Shown piece after piece: positions 48,101-59,460 of a stretch of DNA of 64,000 nt. The DNA is from Synchiropus splendidus (Eukaryota > Chordata > Actinopteri > Syngnathiformes > Callionymidae). The first letter of the stretch is position 1; every line of letters starts with the position of its first letter. The DNA is taken from positions 2,046,001 to 2,110,000 of the forward strand of contig NC_071350.1 of NCBI RefSeq assembly GCF_027744825.2, read 5' to 3'. The position numbers were made by a program, and so were the translations under genes. Under the pieces are notes generated by a model. It made no database searches. It was given only the letters and a program-made list of their open reading frames with translations, and was not told the DNA's origin.

Positions 48101-51100
48101 TGTTCACCTCCCACTATAGCAGAAAGGGTCTTTCTAGTAGTTGCACATCAAATCTAAGCTGTCTGAAGTGTTTTTCGAAAGTTATCAACATTTTTATGTT
48201 TGGCGTTCCGGAATCGACCTTATCTCAGGATGAAAAATCGTTTTCTGCATTGTCCCATAACTTTGCAGGGAAGATTCTGAACATGAAATTTTCACGTCCC
48301 ACTGTAGCAGAAAGGGTCTTTCTAGTATTTGCACATCAAATCTAAGCTGTCTGAAGTGTTTTTCCAAAGTTATCAACATTTTTATGTTTGGCGTTCCGGA
48401 ATCAACCTTATCTCAGGCTGATAACGCATTTTCTGCATTGTGCCATAACTTTGCAAGGAAGATTCAGAACATGAAATGTTCACCTCCCACTATAGCAGAA
48501 AGGGTCTTTCTAGTAGTTGCACATCAAATCTAAGCTGTCTGAAGTGTTGTTCCAAAGTGATAAACATTTTTACGTTTGGCGTTTCGGAACCCACCTTATC
48601 TCAGGCTGAAAACGCGTTTTCTGCATTGTGCCATAACTTCTCAGGGAAGCTTCAGAACATGAAATGTTCACCTCCCACTATAGCAGAAAGGGTCTTTCTA
48701 GTAGTTGCGCATCAAATCTAAGCTGTCTGAAGTGTTTTTCCAAAGTTATCAACATTTTTATGTTTGGCGTTCCGGAATCGACCTTATCTCATGCTGAAAA
48801 CGCGTTTTCTGCATTGTGCCATAACTTCTCAGGGAAGCTTCAGAACATGAAATTTTGACCTCCCACTATAGCAGAAAGGGTATTTCTACTAGTTGCACAT
48901 CAAATCTAAGCTGTCTGAAGTGTTTTTCGAAAGTTATCATCATTTTTATGTTTGGCGTTGCGGAACCCACCTTATCTCAAGCTGAAAACGCGTTTTCTGC
49001 ATTGTGCCATAACTTTGCAGGGAGGCTTCAGAACATGAAATGTTCACCTCCCACTATAGCAGAAAGGGTCTTTCTAGTAGTTGCACATCAAATCTAAGAT
49101 GTCTGAAGTGTTTTCCGAAAGTTATCAACATTTTTATGTTTGGCGTTCCGGAATCGACCTTATCTCAGGATGAAAAATCGTTTTCTGCATTGTGCCATAA
49201 CTTTGCAGGGAAGATTCTGAACATGAAATTTTCACGTCCCACTATAGCAGAAAGGGTCTTTCTAGTATTTGAACATCAAATCTACGCTGTCTGAAGTGTT
49301 TTTCGAAAGTTATCAACATTTTTATGTTTGGCGTTCCGGAACCCATCTTATCTCAAGCTGAAAACGCGTTTTTTGCATTGTGCCATAACTTTGCAGGGAA
49401 GCTTCAGAACATGAAATTTTCCCGTCCCACTATAGCAGAAAGGGTCTTTCTAGTAGTTGCACATCAAATCTAAGCTGTCTGAAGTGTTTTTCGAAAGTTA
49501 TCAACATTTTTATGTTTCGCGTACCGGAATCGACCTTATCTCAAGCTGAAAACGCGTTTTCTGCATTGTGCCATAACTTTGCAGGGAAGCTTCAGAACAT
49601 GAAATGTTCACCTCCCACTATAGCAGAAAGGGTCTTTCGAGTATTTGAACATCAAATCTAAGCTGTCTGAAGTGTTTTTCGAAAGTTATCAACATTTTTA
49701 TGTTTGGCGTTCCGGAACCCATCTTATCTCAAGCTAAAAACGCGTTTTCTGCATTGTGCCATAACTTTGCCTGGAAGCTTCCGAACATGAAATTTTAACC
49801 TCCCACTATAGCAGAAAGGGTCTTTCTAGTAGTTGCACATCAAATCTAAGCTGTCTGATGTGTTTTTCCTAAGTTATAAACATTTTTATGTATGGCGTTC
49901 CGGAATCTACCTTATCTCAGGCTGAAAACGCGTTTTCTGCATTGTGCCATCACTTTGCAGGGAAGCTTCAGAACATGAAATTTTCCCGTCCCACTATAGC
50001 AGAAAGGGTCTTTCTAGTAGTTGCACATCAAATCTAAGCTGTCTGAAGTGTTTTTCGAAAGTTATCAACATTTTTATGTTTGGCGTTCCGGAATCGACCT
50101 TATCTCAAGCTGAAAACGCGTTTTCTGCATCGTGCCATAACTTTGCAGGGAAGCTTCAGAACATGAAATGTTCACCTCCCACTATAGCAGAAAGGGTCTA
50201 TCTAGTAGTTGCACATCAAATCTAAGCTGTCTGAAGTGTATTTCGAAAGTTAACAACATTTTTATGTTTGGCGTTCCAGAATCGACCTTATCTCAGGCTG
50301 AAAACGGGTTGTCTGCATTGTGCCATAACTTTGCATGGAAGCTTCAGAACATGAAATTTTCACCTCCCACTATAGCAGAAAGGGTCTTTCGAGTAGTTGC
50401 ACATCAAATCTAAGCTGTCTGAAGTGTTTTTCGAAAGTTATCAACATTTTTATGTTTGGCGTTCCGGAATCGACCTTATCTCAGGATGAAAGATCGTTTT
50501 CTGCATTGTCCCATAACTTTGCAGGGAAGATTCAGAACATGAAATTTTCACGTCCCACCAAAGCAGAAAGGGTCTTTCTAGTATTTGCACATCAAATCTA
50601 AGCTGTCTGAAGTGTTTTTCCAAAGTTATCAACATTTTTATGTTTGGCGTTCCGGAACCCACCTTATCTCAGGCTGAAAACGCGTTTTCTGCATTGTGAG
50701 ATAACTTTGCAGGGAAGCTTCAGAACATGAAATGTTCACCTCCCACTATAGCAGAAAGGGTCTTTCTAGTAGTTGCACATCACATCTAAGCTGTCTGAAG
50801 TGTTTTTCCAAAGTCATCAACATTTTTACGTTAGGCGTTCCGGAATCAACCTTATCTGACGATGAAAAATCGTTTTCTGCATTGTCCCATAACTTTGCAG
50901 GGAAGATTCTGAAAATGAAATTTTAACCTCCCACTTTAGCAGAAAGGGTCTTTCTAGTAGTTGCACATCAAATCTAAGATGTCTGAAGTGTTTTCCGAAA
51001 GTTATCAACATTTTTATGTTTGGCGTTCCGGTATCGACCTTATCTCAGGCTGAAAACGCGTTTTACGCATTGTGCCATAACTTTGCAGGGAAGCTTCTGA

Positions 51101-52479
51101 AAATGAAATTTTCACCTCCCACTATAGCAGAAAGGGTCTTTCTAGTAGTTGCATATCAAATCTAAGGTGTCTGAAGTGTTTTTCGAAAGTTATCAACATT
51201 TTTATGTTTGGCGTTCCGGAATCGACCTTATCTCAGGATGAAAAATCGTTTTCTGCATTGTCCCATAACTTTGCAGGGAAGATTCTGAACATGAAATTTT
51301 CACATCCCACTACAGCAGAAAGGGTCTTTCGAGTATTTGAACATCAAATCTAAGCTGTCTGAAGTGTTTTTCGAAAGTTATCAACATTTTTATGTTTGGC
51401 GTTCCGGAACCCATCTTATCTCAAGCTAAAAACGCGTTTTCTGCATTGTGCCATAACTTTGCCTGGAAGCTTCCGAACATGAAATTTTAACCTCCCACTA
51501 TAGCAGAAAGGGTCTTTCTAGTAGTTGCACATCAAATCTAAGCTGTCTGATGTGTTTTTCCAAAGTTATAAACATTTTTATGTATGGCGTTCCGGAATCT
51601 ACCTTATCTCAGGCTGAAAACGCGTTTTCTGCATTGTGCCATCACTTTGCAGGGAAGCTTCAGAACATGAAATTTTCCCGTCCCACTATAGCAGAAAGGG
51701 TCTTTCTAGTAGTTGCACATCAAATCTAAGCTGTCTGAAGTGTTTTTCGAAAGTTATCAACATTTTTATGTTTGGCGTTCCGGAATCGACCTTATCTCAA
51801 GCTGAAAACGCGTTTTCTGCATTGTGCCATAACTTTGCAGGGAAGCTTCAGAACATGAAATGTTCACCTCCCACTATAGCAGAAAGGGTCTATCTAGTAG
51901 TTGCACATCAAATCTAAGCTGTCTGAAGTGTTTTTCGAAAGTTATCAACATTTTTATGTTTGGCGTTCCGGAATCGACCTTATCTCAGGATGAAAGATCG
52001 TTTTCTGCATTGTCCCATAACTTTGCAGGGAAGATTCAGAACATGAAATTTTCACGTCCCACCAAAGCAGAAAGGGTCTTTCTAGTATTTGCACATCGAA
52101 TCTAAGCTGTCTGAAGTGTTTTTCCAAAGTTATCAACATTTTTATGTTTGGCGTTCCGGAACCCACCTTATCTCAGGCTGAAAATGCGTTTTCTGCATTG
52201 TGAGATAACTTTGCAGGGAAGCTTCAGAACATGAAATGTTCACCTCCCACTATAGCAGAAAGGGTCTTTCTAGTAGTTGCACATCACATCTAAGCTGTCT
52301 GAAGTGTTTTTCCAAAGTCATCAACATTTTTACGGTAGGCGTTCCGGAATCAACCTTATCTCAGACTGAAAACGCGTTTTACGCATTGTGCCATAACTTT
52401 GCAGGAAAGCTTCAGAACATGAAATTTTCAATTCCCACTAAAGCAGAAAGGGTCTATCTCGTACCTGCACATCAAATCT

Positions 52480-52520
52480 AAGCTGTCTGAAGTGTTTTCT
52501 AGTAGTTGCACGTCAAATCT
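52480..52520. repeat. 41-bp monomer stub (fourth occurrence)
   Basis: Same 147-bp deletion and same flanks on both sides as the stub at 37362, confirming collinearity of the two large copies here. One upstream difference is CTCGTACCTGC against CTCGGACCTGC. Confidence 0.92.
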
Positions 52521-53409
52521 AAGCTGTCTGAAGTGTTTTTCGAAAGTTATCAACATTTTTATGTTTCGCGTTCCAGAATGGACCTTATCTCAGGCTGAAA
52601 ACGCGTTGTCTGCATTGTGCCATAACGTTGCAGGGAAGCTTCCGAACATGAAATTTTAACCTCCCACTTTAGCAGAAAGGGTCTTTCTAGTAGTTGCACA
52701 TCAAATCTAAGCTGTCTGAAGTGTTTTTCCAAAGTTATCAACATTTTTATGTTTGGCGTTCCGGAACCCACCTTATCTCAGGCTGAAAACGCGTTTTCTG
52801 CATTGTGAGATAACTTTGCAGGGAAGCTTCAGAACATGAAATGTTCACCTCCCACTATAGCAGAAAGGGTCTTTCTAGTAGTTGCACATCACATCTAAGC
52901 TGTCTGAAGTGTTTTTCCAAAGTCATCAACATTTTTACGTTAGGCGTTCCGGAATCAACCTTATCTCAGACTGAAAACGCGTTTTACGCATTGTGCCATG
53001 ACTTTGCAGGAAAGCTTCAGAACATGAAATTTTCACCTCCCACTATAGCAGAAAGGGTCTTTCTCGTACTTGCACATCAAATCTAAGCTGTCTGAAGTGT
53101 ATTTCAAAAGTTGTTAACTTTTTTATGTTTTGCTTCCCTGAATGGACCTTTTCTCAGGCTCAAAACGCGTTTCACGCATTGTTCCATAACTTTGCAAGGA
53201 AGCTTCAGAACATGAAATTTTCACCTCCCACTATAGCAGAAAGGGTCTTTCTAGTACATGCACATCAAATCTAAGATGTCTGAAGTGTTTTTCCAAAATT
53301 ATCAACATTTTTATGTTTGGCGTTCCCGAATCGACCTTATCTCAGACTGAAAACGCGTTTTCGGAATTGAGCCATAACTTGGCAGGGAAGCTTCAGAACA
53401 TGAAATTTT

Positions 53410-53441
53410 AACCTCCCACTATTCCAGAAAGGTTCTGTCTT
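53410..53441. repeat. Short conversion-like patch in the right copy
   Basis: Against 40589-40620 this stretch has TTTTAACC for TTTTCACC, TATTCCAG for TATAGCAG, GGTTCTGTCTTGTAG for GGGTCTTATTAGTAG. Flanks on both sides match at the 12,821-bp shift. Exactly this combination occurs in the monomers near 41904 and 54725, so one of those is a likely donor. The tract is at least 32 bp. Confidence 0.82.
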
Positions 53442-56400
53442 GTAGTTGCACATCAAATCTAAGCTGTCTGAAGTGTTTTTCCAAAGTTATCTACTTTTTT
53501 ATGTTTGGCGTTCTGGAACCCACCTTATCTCAGTCTGAAAATGTGTTTTCTGCTTTGTGCCGTAACTTTGCCGGGAAGCCTCAGAACATGAAATTTTCAC
53601 CTCCCACTATAGCAGAATGGGTCTTTCTAGTAGTTGCACTTCAAATCTAAGCTGTCTGAAATGTTTTTTCAAAGTTATCAACACTTTTATGTTTGGCGTT
53701 CCGGAATCAACTTTATCTCAGGCTGAAAACGCGTTTTACGCATGGTGCCATAACTTTGCAGGGAAGCTTCAGAACATCGAATTTTCACCTCCCACAATGG
53801 CTGAAAGGGTCTATCTAGTAGTTGCACATCAAATCTAAGCTGTCTGAAATGTTTTTCCAAAGTTATCAACATTTTTATGTTTGGCGTTCTGGAACCCACC
53901 TTATCTCAGTCTGAAAACGTGTTTTACGCATTGTGCCATAACTTGGCATGGATGCCACAGAACATGAAATATTCACTTGCCGCTATAGTAGAAAGGGTCT
54001 TTCTAGTAGTTGCACATCAAATCTAAGCTGTCTGAAGTGGCTTTCCAAAGTTATCAACATTTTTATGTTTGGCGTTCCGGAATCGACCTAATCTCAAACT
54101 GAAAACGCGTTTTACGCATTGTGCCATAACTTTGGAGGGAAGCTTCAGAATATCGAATTTTGACCACCCGCTATATCAGAAACGGTCTTTCAAGTAGTTG
54201 CACATCAAATCTAAGCTGTCTGAAGTGTTTTTCCAAAGTTATCAACATTCTTATGTTTGGCGTTTCGGAATCGACCTAATCTCAGGCTGAAAACGTGTTT
54301 TACGCATGGTGCCATGACTTTGCAGGGAAGCTTCAGAACATGACATTTTCACCTCCCACTATAGCAGAAAGGGTCTTTCTAGTAGTTGCACATCAAATCT
54401 AAGCTGTCTGAAGTGTTTTTCCAAAGTTATCTACTTTTTTATGTTTGGCGTTCTGGAACCCATCTTATCTCAGTCTGAAAATGTGTTTTCTGCTTTGTGC
54501 CGTAACTTTGCTGGGAAGCCTCAGAACATGAAATTTTCACCTCCCACTATAGCAGAAAGGGTCTTTCTAGTAGTTGCACTTCAAATCTAAGCTGTCTGAA
54601 GTGTTTTTCCAAAGTTATCAACATTCTTATGTTTGGCGTTCCGGAATCAACCTTATCTCAGGCTGAAAACGCTTTTTCTGCATTGTGCCATAACTTTGCA
54701 GGGAAGCTTCAGAATATGATATTTTAACCTCCCACTATTCCAGAAAGGTTCTGTCTTGTAGTTGCACATCAAATCTAAGCTGTCTGAAATGTTTTTCCAT
54801 AGTTATCAACATTTTTATGTTTGGCGTACCGGAATCGACCTTATCTCAGGCTGAAAACGCGTTTTCTGCATTGTGCCATAACTTTGCAGGGAAGCTTCAG
54901 AACATGAAATTTTCACCTCCCACTATAGCAGAAAGGGTCTTTCTTGTAGTTGCACATCAAATGTAAGCGGTCTGAAGTGTATTTCAAAAGTTATCAACTT
55001 TTTTATGTTTGACGTTCCTGAATCGACCTTATCACAGGCTGAAAACGCGTTTTACGCATTGTTCAATTACTTTGCCGTGAAGCTTCAGAACATGAAATTT
55101 TCACCTCCCACAATGGCAGAAATGGTCTTTCTAGTAGTTGGACATCAAATCCAAGCAGTCTGAAGTGTTTTTCCAAAGACATCAACATTTTTATGTCTGG
55201 AGTTCCGGAAACGACCTTATCTCAGGCTGAAAACGCGTTTTACGCATTGTGCCACAACTTTGCAGGGAAGCTTCAAACATGAAATTTTCACCTCCCACTA
55301 TAGCAGAAAGGGTCTTTCTAGTAGTTTCGGGTGAAATCTAAGCTGTCTGAAGTGTTTTTCCAAAGTTATCAACATTTTTATGTTTGGCGTTCCGGAATCG
55401 ACTTTATCTCAGACTGAAAACGTGTTTTCCGCATTGTGCCATAACTTTGCAAGGAATCTTCAGAACATGAAATTTTAAATTTCCACTATAGCAGAAAGGG
55501 TCTTTCTGGTAGTTGCACATCAAATCTAAGCTGTCTGAAGTGTTTTTCCAAAGTTGTCAACATTTTTATGTTTGGCGTTCCGGAACCCACCTTATCTCAG
55601 GCTGAAAACGCTTTTTCTGCATTGTGCCATAACTTTGCAGGGATGCAGCAGAACATGACATTTTCACCTCCCACAATAGCATATAGGGTCTTTCAAATAG
55701 TTGCACATCAAATCTAAGCTGTCTGAAGTGTTTTTCCAAAGTTCTCAACATTTTTATGTTTAGCGTTACGGAATCGAGATTATCTCAGGCTGAAAACGCG
55801 TTTTATGCATTGTGCCATAACTTTGCATAAAGCTTCAGAACATTACATTTTCACATTCTACTACAGCAGAAAGGGTCTTTCTAGCAGTTGCACATCAAAT
55901 CTAAGCTGTCTGAAGTGTTTTTCCAAAGTTTTCAACATTTTTATGTTTGGCGTTCCGGAATCGACCTTATCTCAGGCTGAAAACGCGTTTTACGCATTAT
56001 GCCATAACTTTGCATAAAGCTTCCGAACATTACATTTTCACATCCCACTATAGGAGAAAGGGTCTTTCTCGTAGTTGCACATCAAATCTAAGCTGTCTGA
56101 AGTGTTTTTCTTAAGTTGTCCATATTTTTATGTTTGGCGTTCCGGAACCCACCTTATCTCAGGCTGAAAACGCGTTTTCTGCATTGTGCCATAACTTTGC
56201 TGGGACGCTTCAGAACATGAAATTTTCATCTCCCACAATAGCATAAAGGGTCTTTCTAGTAGTTGCACATCAAATCTAAGCTGTCTGAAGTGTTTTTCCA
56301 AAGTTATCAACATTTTTATGTTTATCGTTCCGGAATCGACCTTATGTCAGGCTGAAAACGCGTTTTACGCATGGTGCCATAACTTTGCAGTGAAGCTTCA

Positions 56401-56548
56401 GAACATCGAATTTTCACCTCCCACTATAGCAGAAAGGGTCTTTCTAGTAGTTGCAGATCAAATCTAAGCTGTCTGAAATGTTTTTCCAAAGTTATCAACA
56501 TTTTTATGTTTGGCGTACCGGAATCGACCTTATCTCAAGCTGAAAACG

Positions 56549-56608
56549 TGTTTTCCGCATTGTGCCATAATTTTGCAAGGAAGCTTCAGAACATGAAATT
56601 TTAAACTT
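56549..56608. repeat. 60-bp conversion-like patch in the right copy
   Basis: Seven differences from the collinear left copy (56549, 56556, 56571, 56578, 56603, 56605 and 56608) fall within 60 bp, in matching flanks at the 13,009-bp shift. All seven equal the monomer at about 44102-44161 (AACGTGTTTTCCGC, AATTTTGCAAGG, TTTTAAACTTCC). A gap-free transfer from that monomer type is the simplest reading. Confidence 0.85.
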
Positions 56609-57067
56609 CCACTATAGCAGAAAGGGTCTTTCTAGTAGTTGCACATCAAATGTAAGCGGTCTGAAGTGTATTTCAAAAGTTATCAACTTTTTTATGTTTG
56701 ACGTTCCTGAATCGACCTTATCACAGGCTGAAAACGCGTTTTACGCATTGTTCAATTACTTTGCCGTGAAGCTTCAGAACATGAAATTTTCACCTCCCAC
56801 AATGGCAGAAATGGTCTATCTAGTAGTTGGACATCAAATCTAAGCTGTCTGAAGTGTTTTTCCAAAGTCATCAACATTTTTATGTCTGGAGTTCCGGAAT
56901 CGACCTTATCTCAGGCTGAAAACGCGTTTTACGCATTGTGCCACAACTTTGCAGGGAAGCTTCAGAACATGAAATTTTCACCTCCCACTATAGCAGAAAG
57001 GGTCTTTCTAGTAGTTTCACGTGAAATCTAAGCTGTCTGAAGTGTTTTTCCAAAGTTATCAACATTT

Positions 57068-59460
57068 TTATGTTTGGCGTTCCGGAATCGACCTTATCTC
57101 AGGCTGAAAACGCGTTTTACGCATTGTGCAATAACTTTCCAGGGAAGCTTCAGAACATCGAATTTTCACCACCCACGATAGCAGAAAGGGTCTTTCTAGT
57201 AGTTGCACATCAAATCTAAGCTGTCTGAAGTGTTTTTCCAAAGTTATCAACTTTTTATGTTTGGCGTTCCGGAATCGACCTTATCTCAGGCTGAAAACGC
57301 GTTTTACGCATTGTGCCATAACTTTGCAGGCAAGCTTCAGAACATGGAATATTCACATGCCACTATAGCAGAAAGGGTCTTTCTCGTAGTTGCACATCAA
57401 ATCTAAGCTGTCTGAAGTGTTTTTCCAAAGTTATAAACATTTTTATCTTTGGCGTTACGGAATCGCCCTTATCTCAGGCTGAATACGCGTTTTCTGCATT
57501 GTGCCATAACTTTGCAGGGAATCTTCAGAACATGAAATTTTCACCTCCCACTATAGCAGAAAGGGTCTTTCTAGTAGTTGCACATCAAATCTAAGATGTC
57601 TGAAGTGTTGTTCCAAAGTTATCATATTTTTTTGTTTGGCGTTCCGGAACCCACCTTATCTCAAGCTGAAAACGCGTTTTCGGAATTGTGCCATAACTTT
57701 GCAGGGAAGCTTCAGAACATGAAATTTTAAACTTGCGCTATAGCAGAAAGGGTCTTTTTAGTAGTTGCACATCAAATCTAAGCTGTTTGAAGTCTTATTC
57801 CAAAGTTATCAACATTTTTATGCTTGGCTTTCCGAAACCCACCTTATCTCAGGTTGAAAACGCGATTTCTGCATTGTGCCATAACTTTGCAGAGAAGATT
57901 CAGAACATGAAATTTTCACCTCCCACTACAGCAGAAACGGTCTTTCTAGTAGTTGCACATCAAATCTAAGCTGTCTGAAGTGTTGTTCCAAAGTTATCAT
58001 ATTTTTTTGTTTGGCGTTCCGGAACCCACCTTATCTCAGGCTGAAAACGCGTTTTCGGAATTGTGCCATAACTTTGCAGGGAAGCTTCAGAACACGAAAT
58101 TTTAAACTTCCACTATAGCAGAAAGGGTCTTTATAGTAGTTTCACGTGAAATCTAAGCTGTCTGAAGTGTTTTTCCAAAGTTGTCAACATTTTTATGTTT
58201 GGCGTTCCGGAACCCACCTTATCTCAGTCTGAAAACGTCTATTCTGGATTGTGCCATAACTTTGCAGGGAAGCCTCAGAACATGAAATTTTCACCTCCCA
58301 CTACAGTGGAAAGGGTCTTTCTAGTAGTTGCACATCAAATCTAAGCTGTCTGAAGTGTTTTTCCAAAGTTATCAACATTTTTATGTTTGGCGTTCCGGAA
58401 TCGACCTTATCTCAGGCTGAAAATGCGTTTTACGCATTGTGCAATAACTTTCCAGGGAAGCTTCAGAACATCGAATTTTCACCACCCACGATAGCAGAAA
58501 GGGACTTTCTAGTAGTTGCACATCAAATCTAAGCTGTCTGAAGTGTTTTTCCAAAGTTATCAACATTTTTATGTTTGGCATTCCTGAATCGACCTTATCT
58601 CAGGCTGAAAACGCATTTTCTGCATTGTGCCACAACTTTGCAGGCAAGCTTCAGAACATGAAATATTCACATGCCACTATAGCAGAAAGGGTCTTTCTAG
58701 TAGTTGCACATCAAATCTAAGCTGTTTGAAGTGTTTTTCCAAAGTTATCAACATTTTTATGTTTGGAGCTCAGGAATCGACCTTATCTCAGGCTGAAAAC
58801 ACGATTTACGCATTCTGCCATAACTTTGCAGGGAATCTTCAGAACATGAAATTTTCATATTCCGCTATAGCAGAAAGGGTCTTTCTAGTAGTTGCACATC
58901 AAATCTAAGCTGTCTGAAGTGTTTTTCCAAAGTTATAAACATTTTTATCTTTGGCGTTACGGAATCGACCTTATCTCAGGCTGAATACGCGTTTTCTGCA
59001 TTGTGCCGTAACTTTGCAGGGAATCTTCAGAACATGAAATTTTCACCTCCCATAATAGCAGAAAGGGTCTTTTTAGTAGTTGCACATCAAATCTAAGCTG
59101 TTTGAAGTCTTTTTCCAAAGTTATCAACATTTTTATGCTTGGCGTTCCGAAACCCACCTTATCTCAGGCTGAAAACGCGTTTTCTGCATTGTGCCATAAC
59201 TTTGCAGAGAAGATTCAGAACATGAAATTTTCACCTCCCACTATAGCAGAAAGGGTCTTTCTAGTAGTTGCACATCAAATCTAAGGTGTCTGAAGTGTTG
59301 TTCCAAAGTTATCATATTTTTTTGTTTAGCGTTCCGGAACCCACCTTATCTCAGGCTGAAAACGCGTTTTCGGAATTTTGCTATAACTTTGCAGGGAAGC
59401 TTCAGAACATGAAATTTTAAACTTGCGCTATAGCAGAAAGGGTCTTTCTAGTAGTTGTAC
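57068..59460. repeat. Seven-monomer repeat region (about 1,314 bp)
   Basis: The stretch 57068-57410 matches 58381-58724 (CATCGAATTTTCACCACCCACG, GCAGGCAAGC, ATATTCACATGCC). The stretch 57421-57595 matches 58923-59095 (TTATAAACATTTTTATCTTTGG, GCTGAATACGCG) with one monomer more between. The stretch 57781-57965 matches 59095-59280 (TTTGAAGTCTT, TTTATGCTTGGC, GCAGAGAAGATTC). The spacer TTATCATATTTTTTTG with TTTTCGGAATT recurs near 57615, 57985 and 59310. Copies are more diverged than in the central duplications. Confidence 0.75.

Larger units (their letters stand above)
45123..57092. repeat. Right copy of the very large tandem duplication (12.0 kb)
   Basis: Its first 5,183 bp (45123-50305) follow 30381-35563 with a constant 14,742-bp shift; in that stretch I noticed only three single-base differences (near 47532, 47628 and 49870). 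After 50305 it becomes a mosaic: parts resembling 36.7-37.2 and 39.6-40.1 kb precede a return to the 35.6-36.8 kb order. It lacks the 37665-39961 stretch and has one monomer (about 55452-55639) absent from the collinear left part. Two short patches (53410-53441 and 56549-56608) break the match without changing length. Confidence 0.9.
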
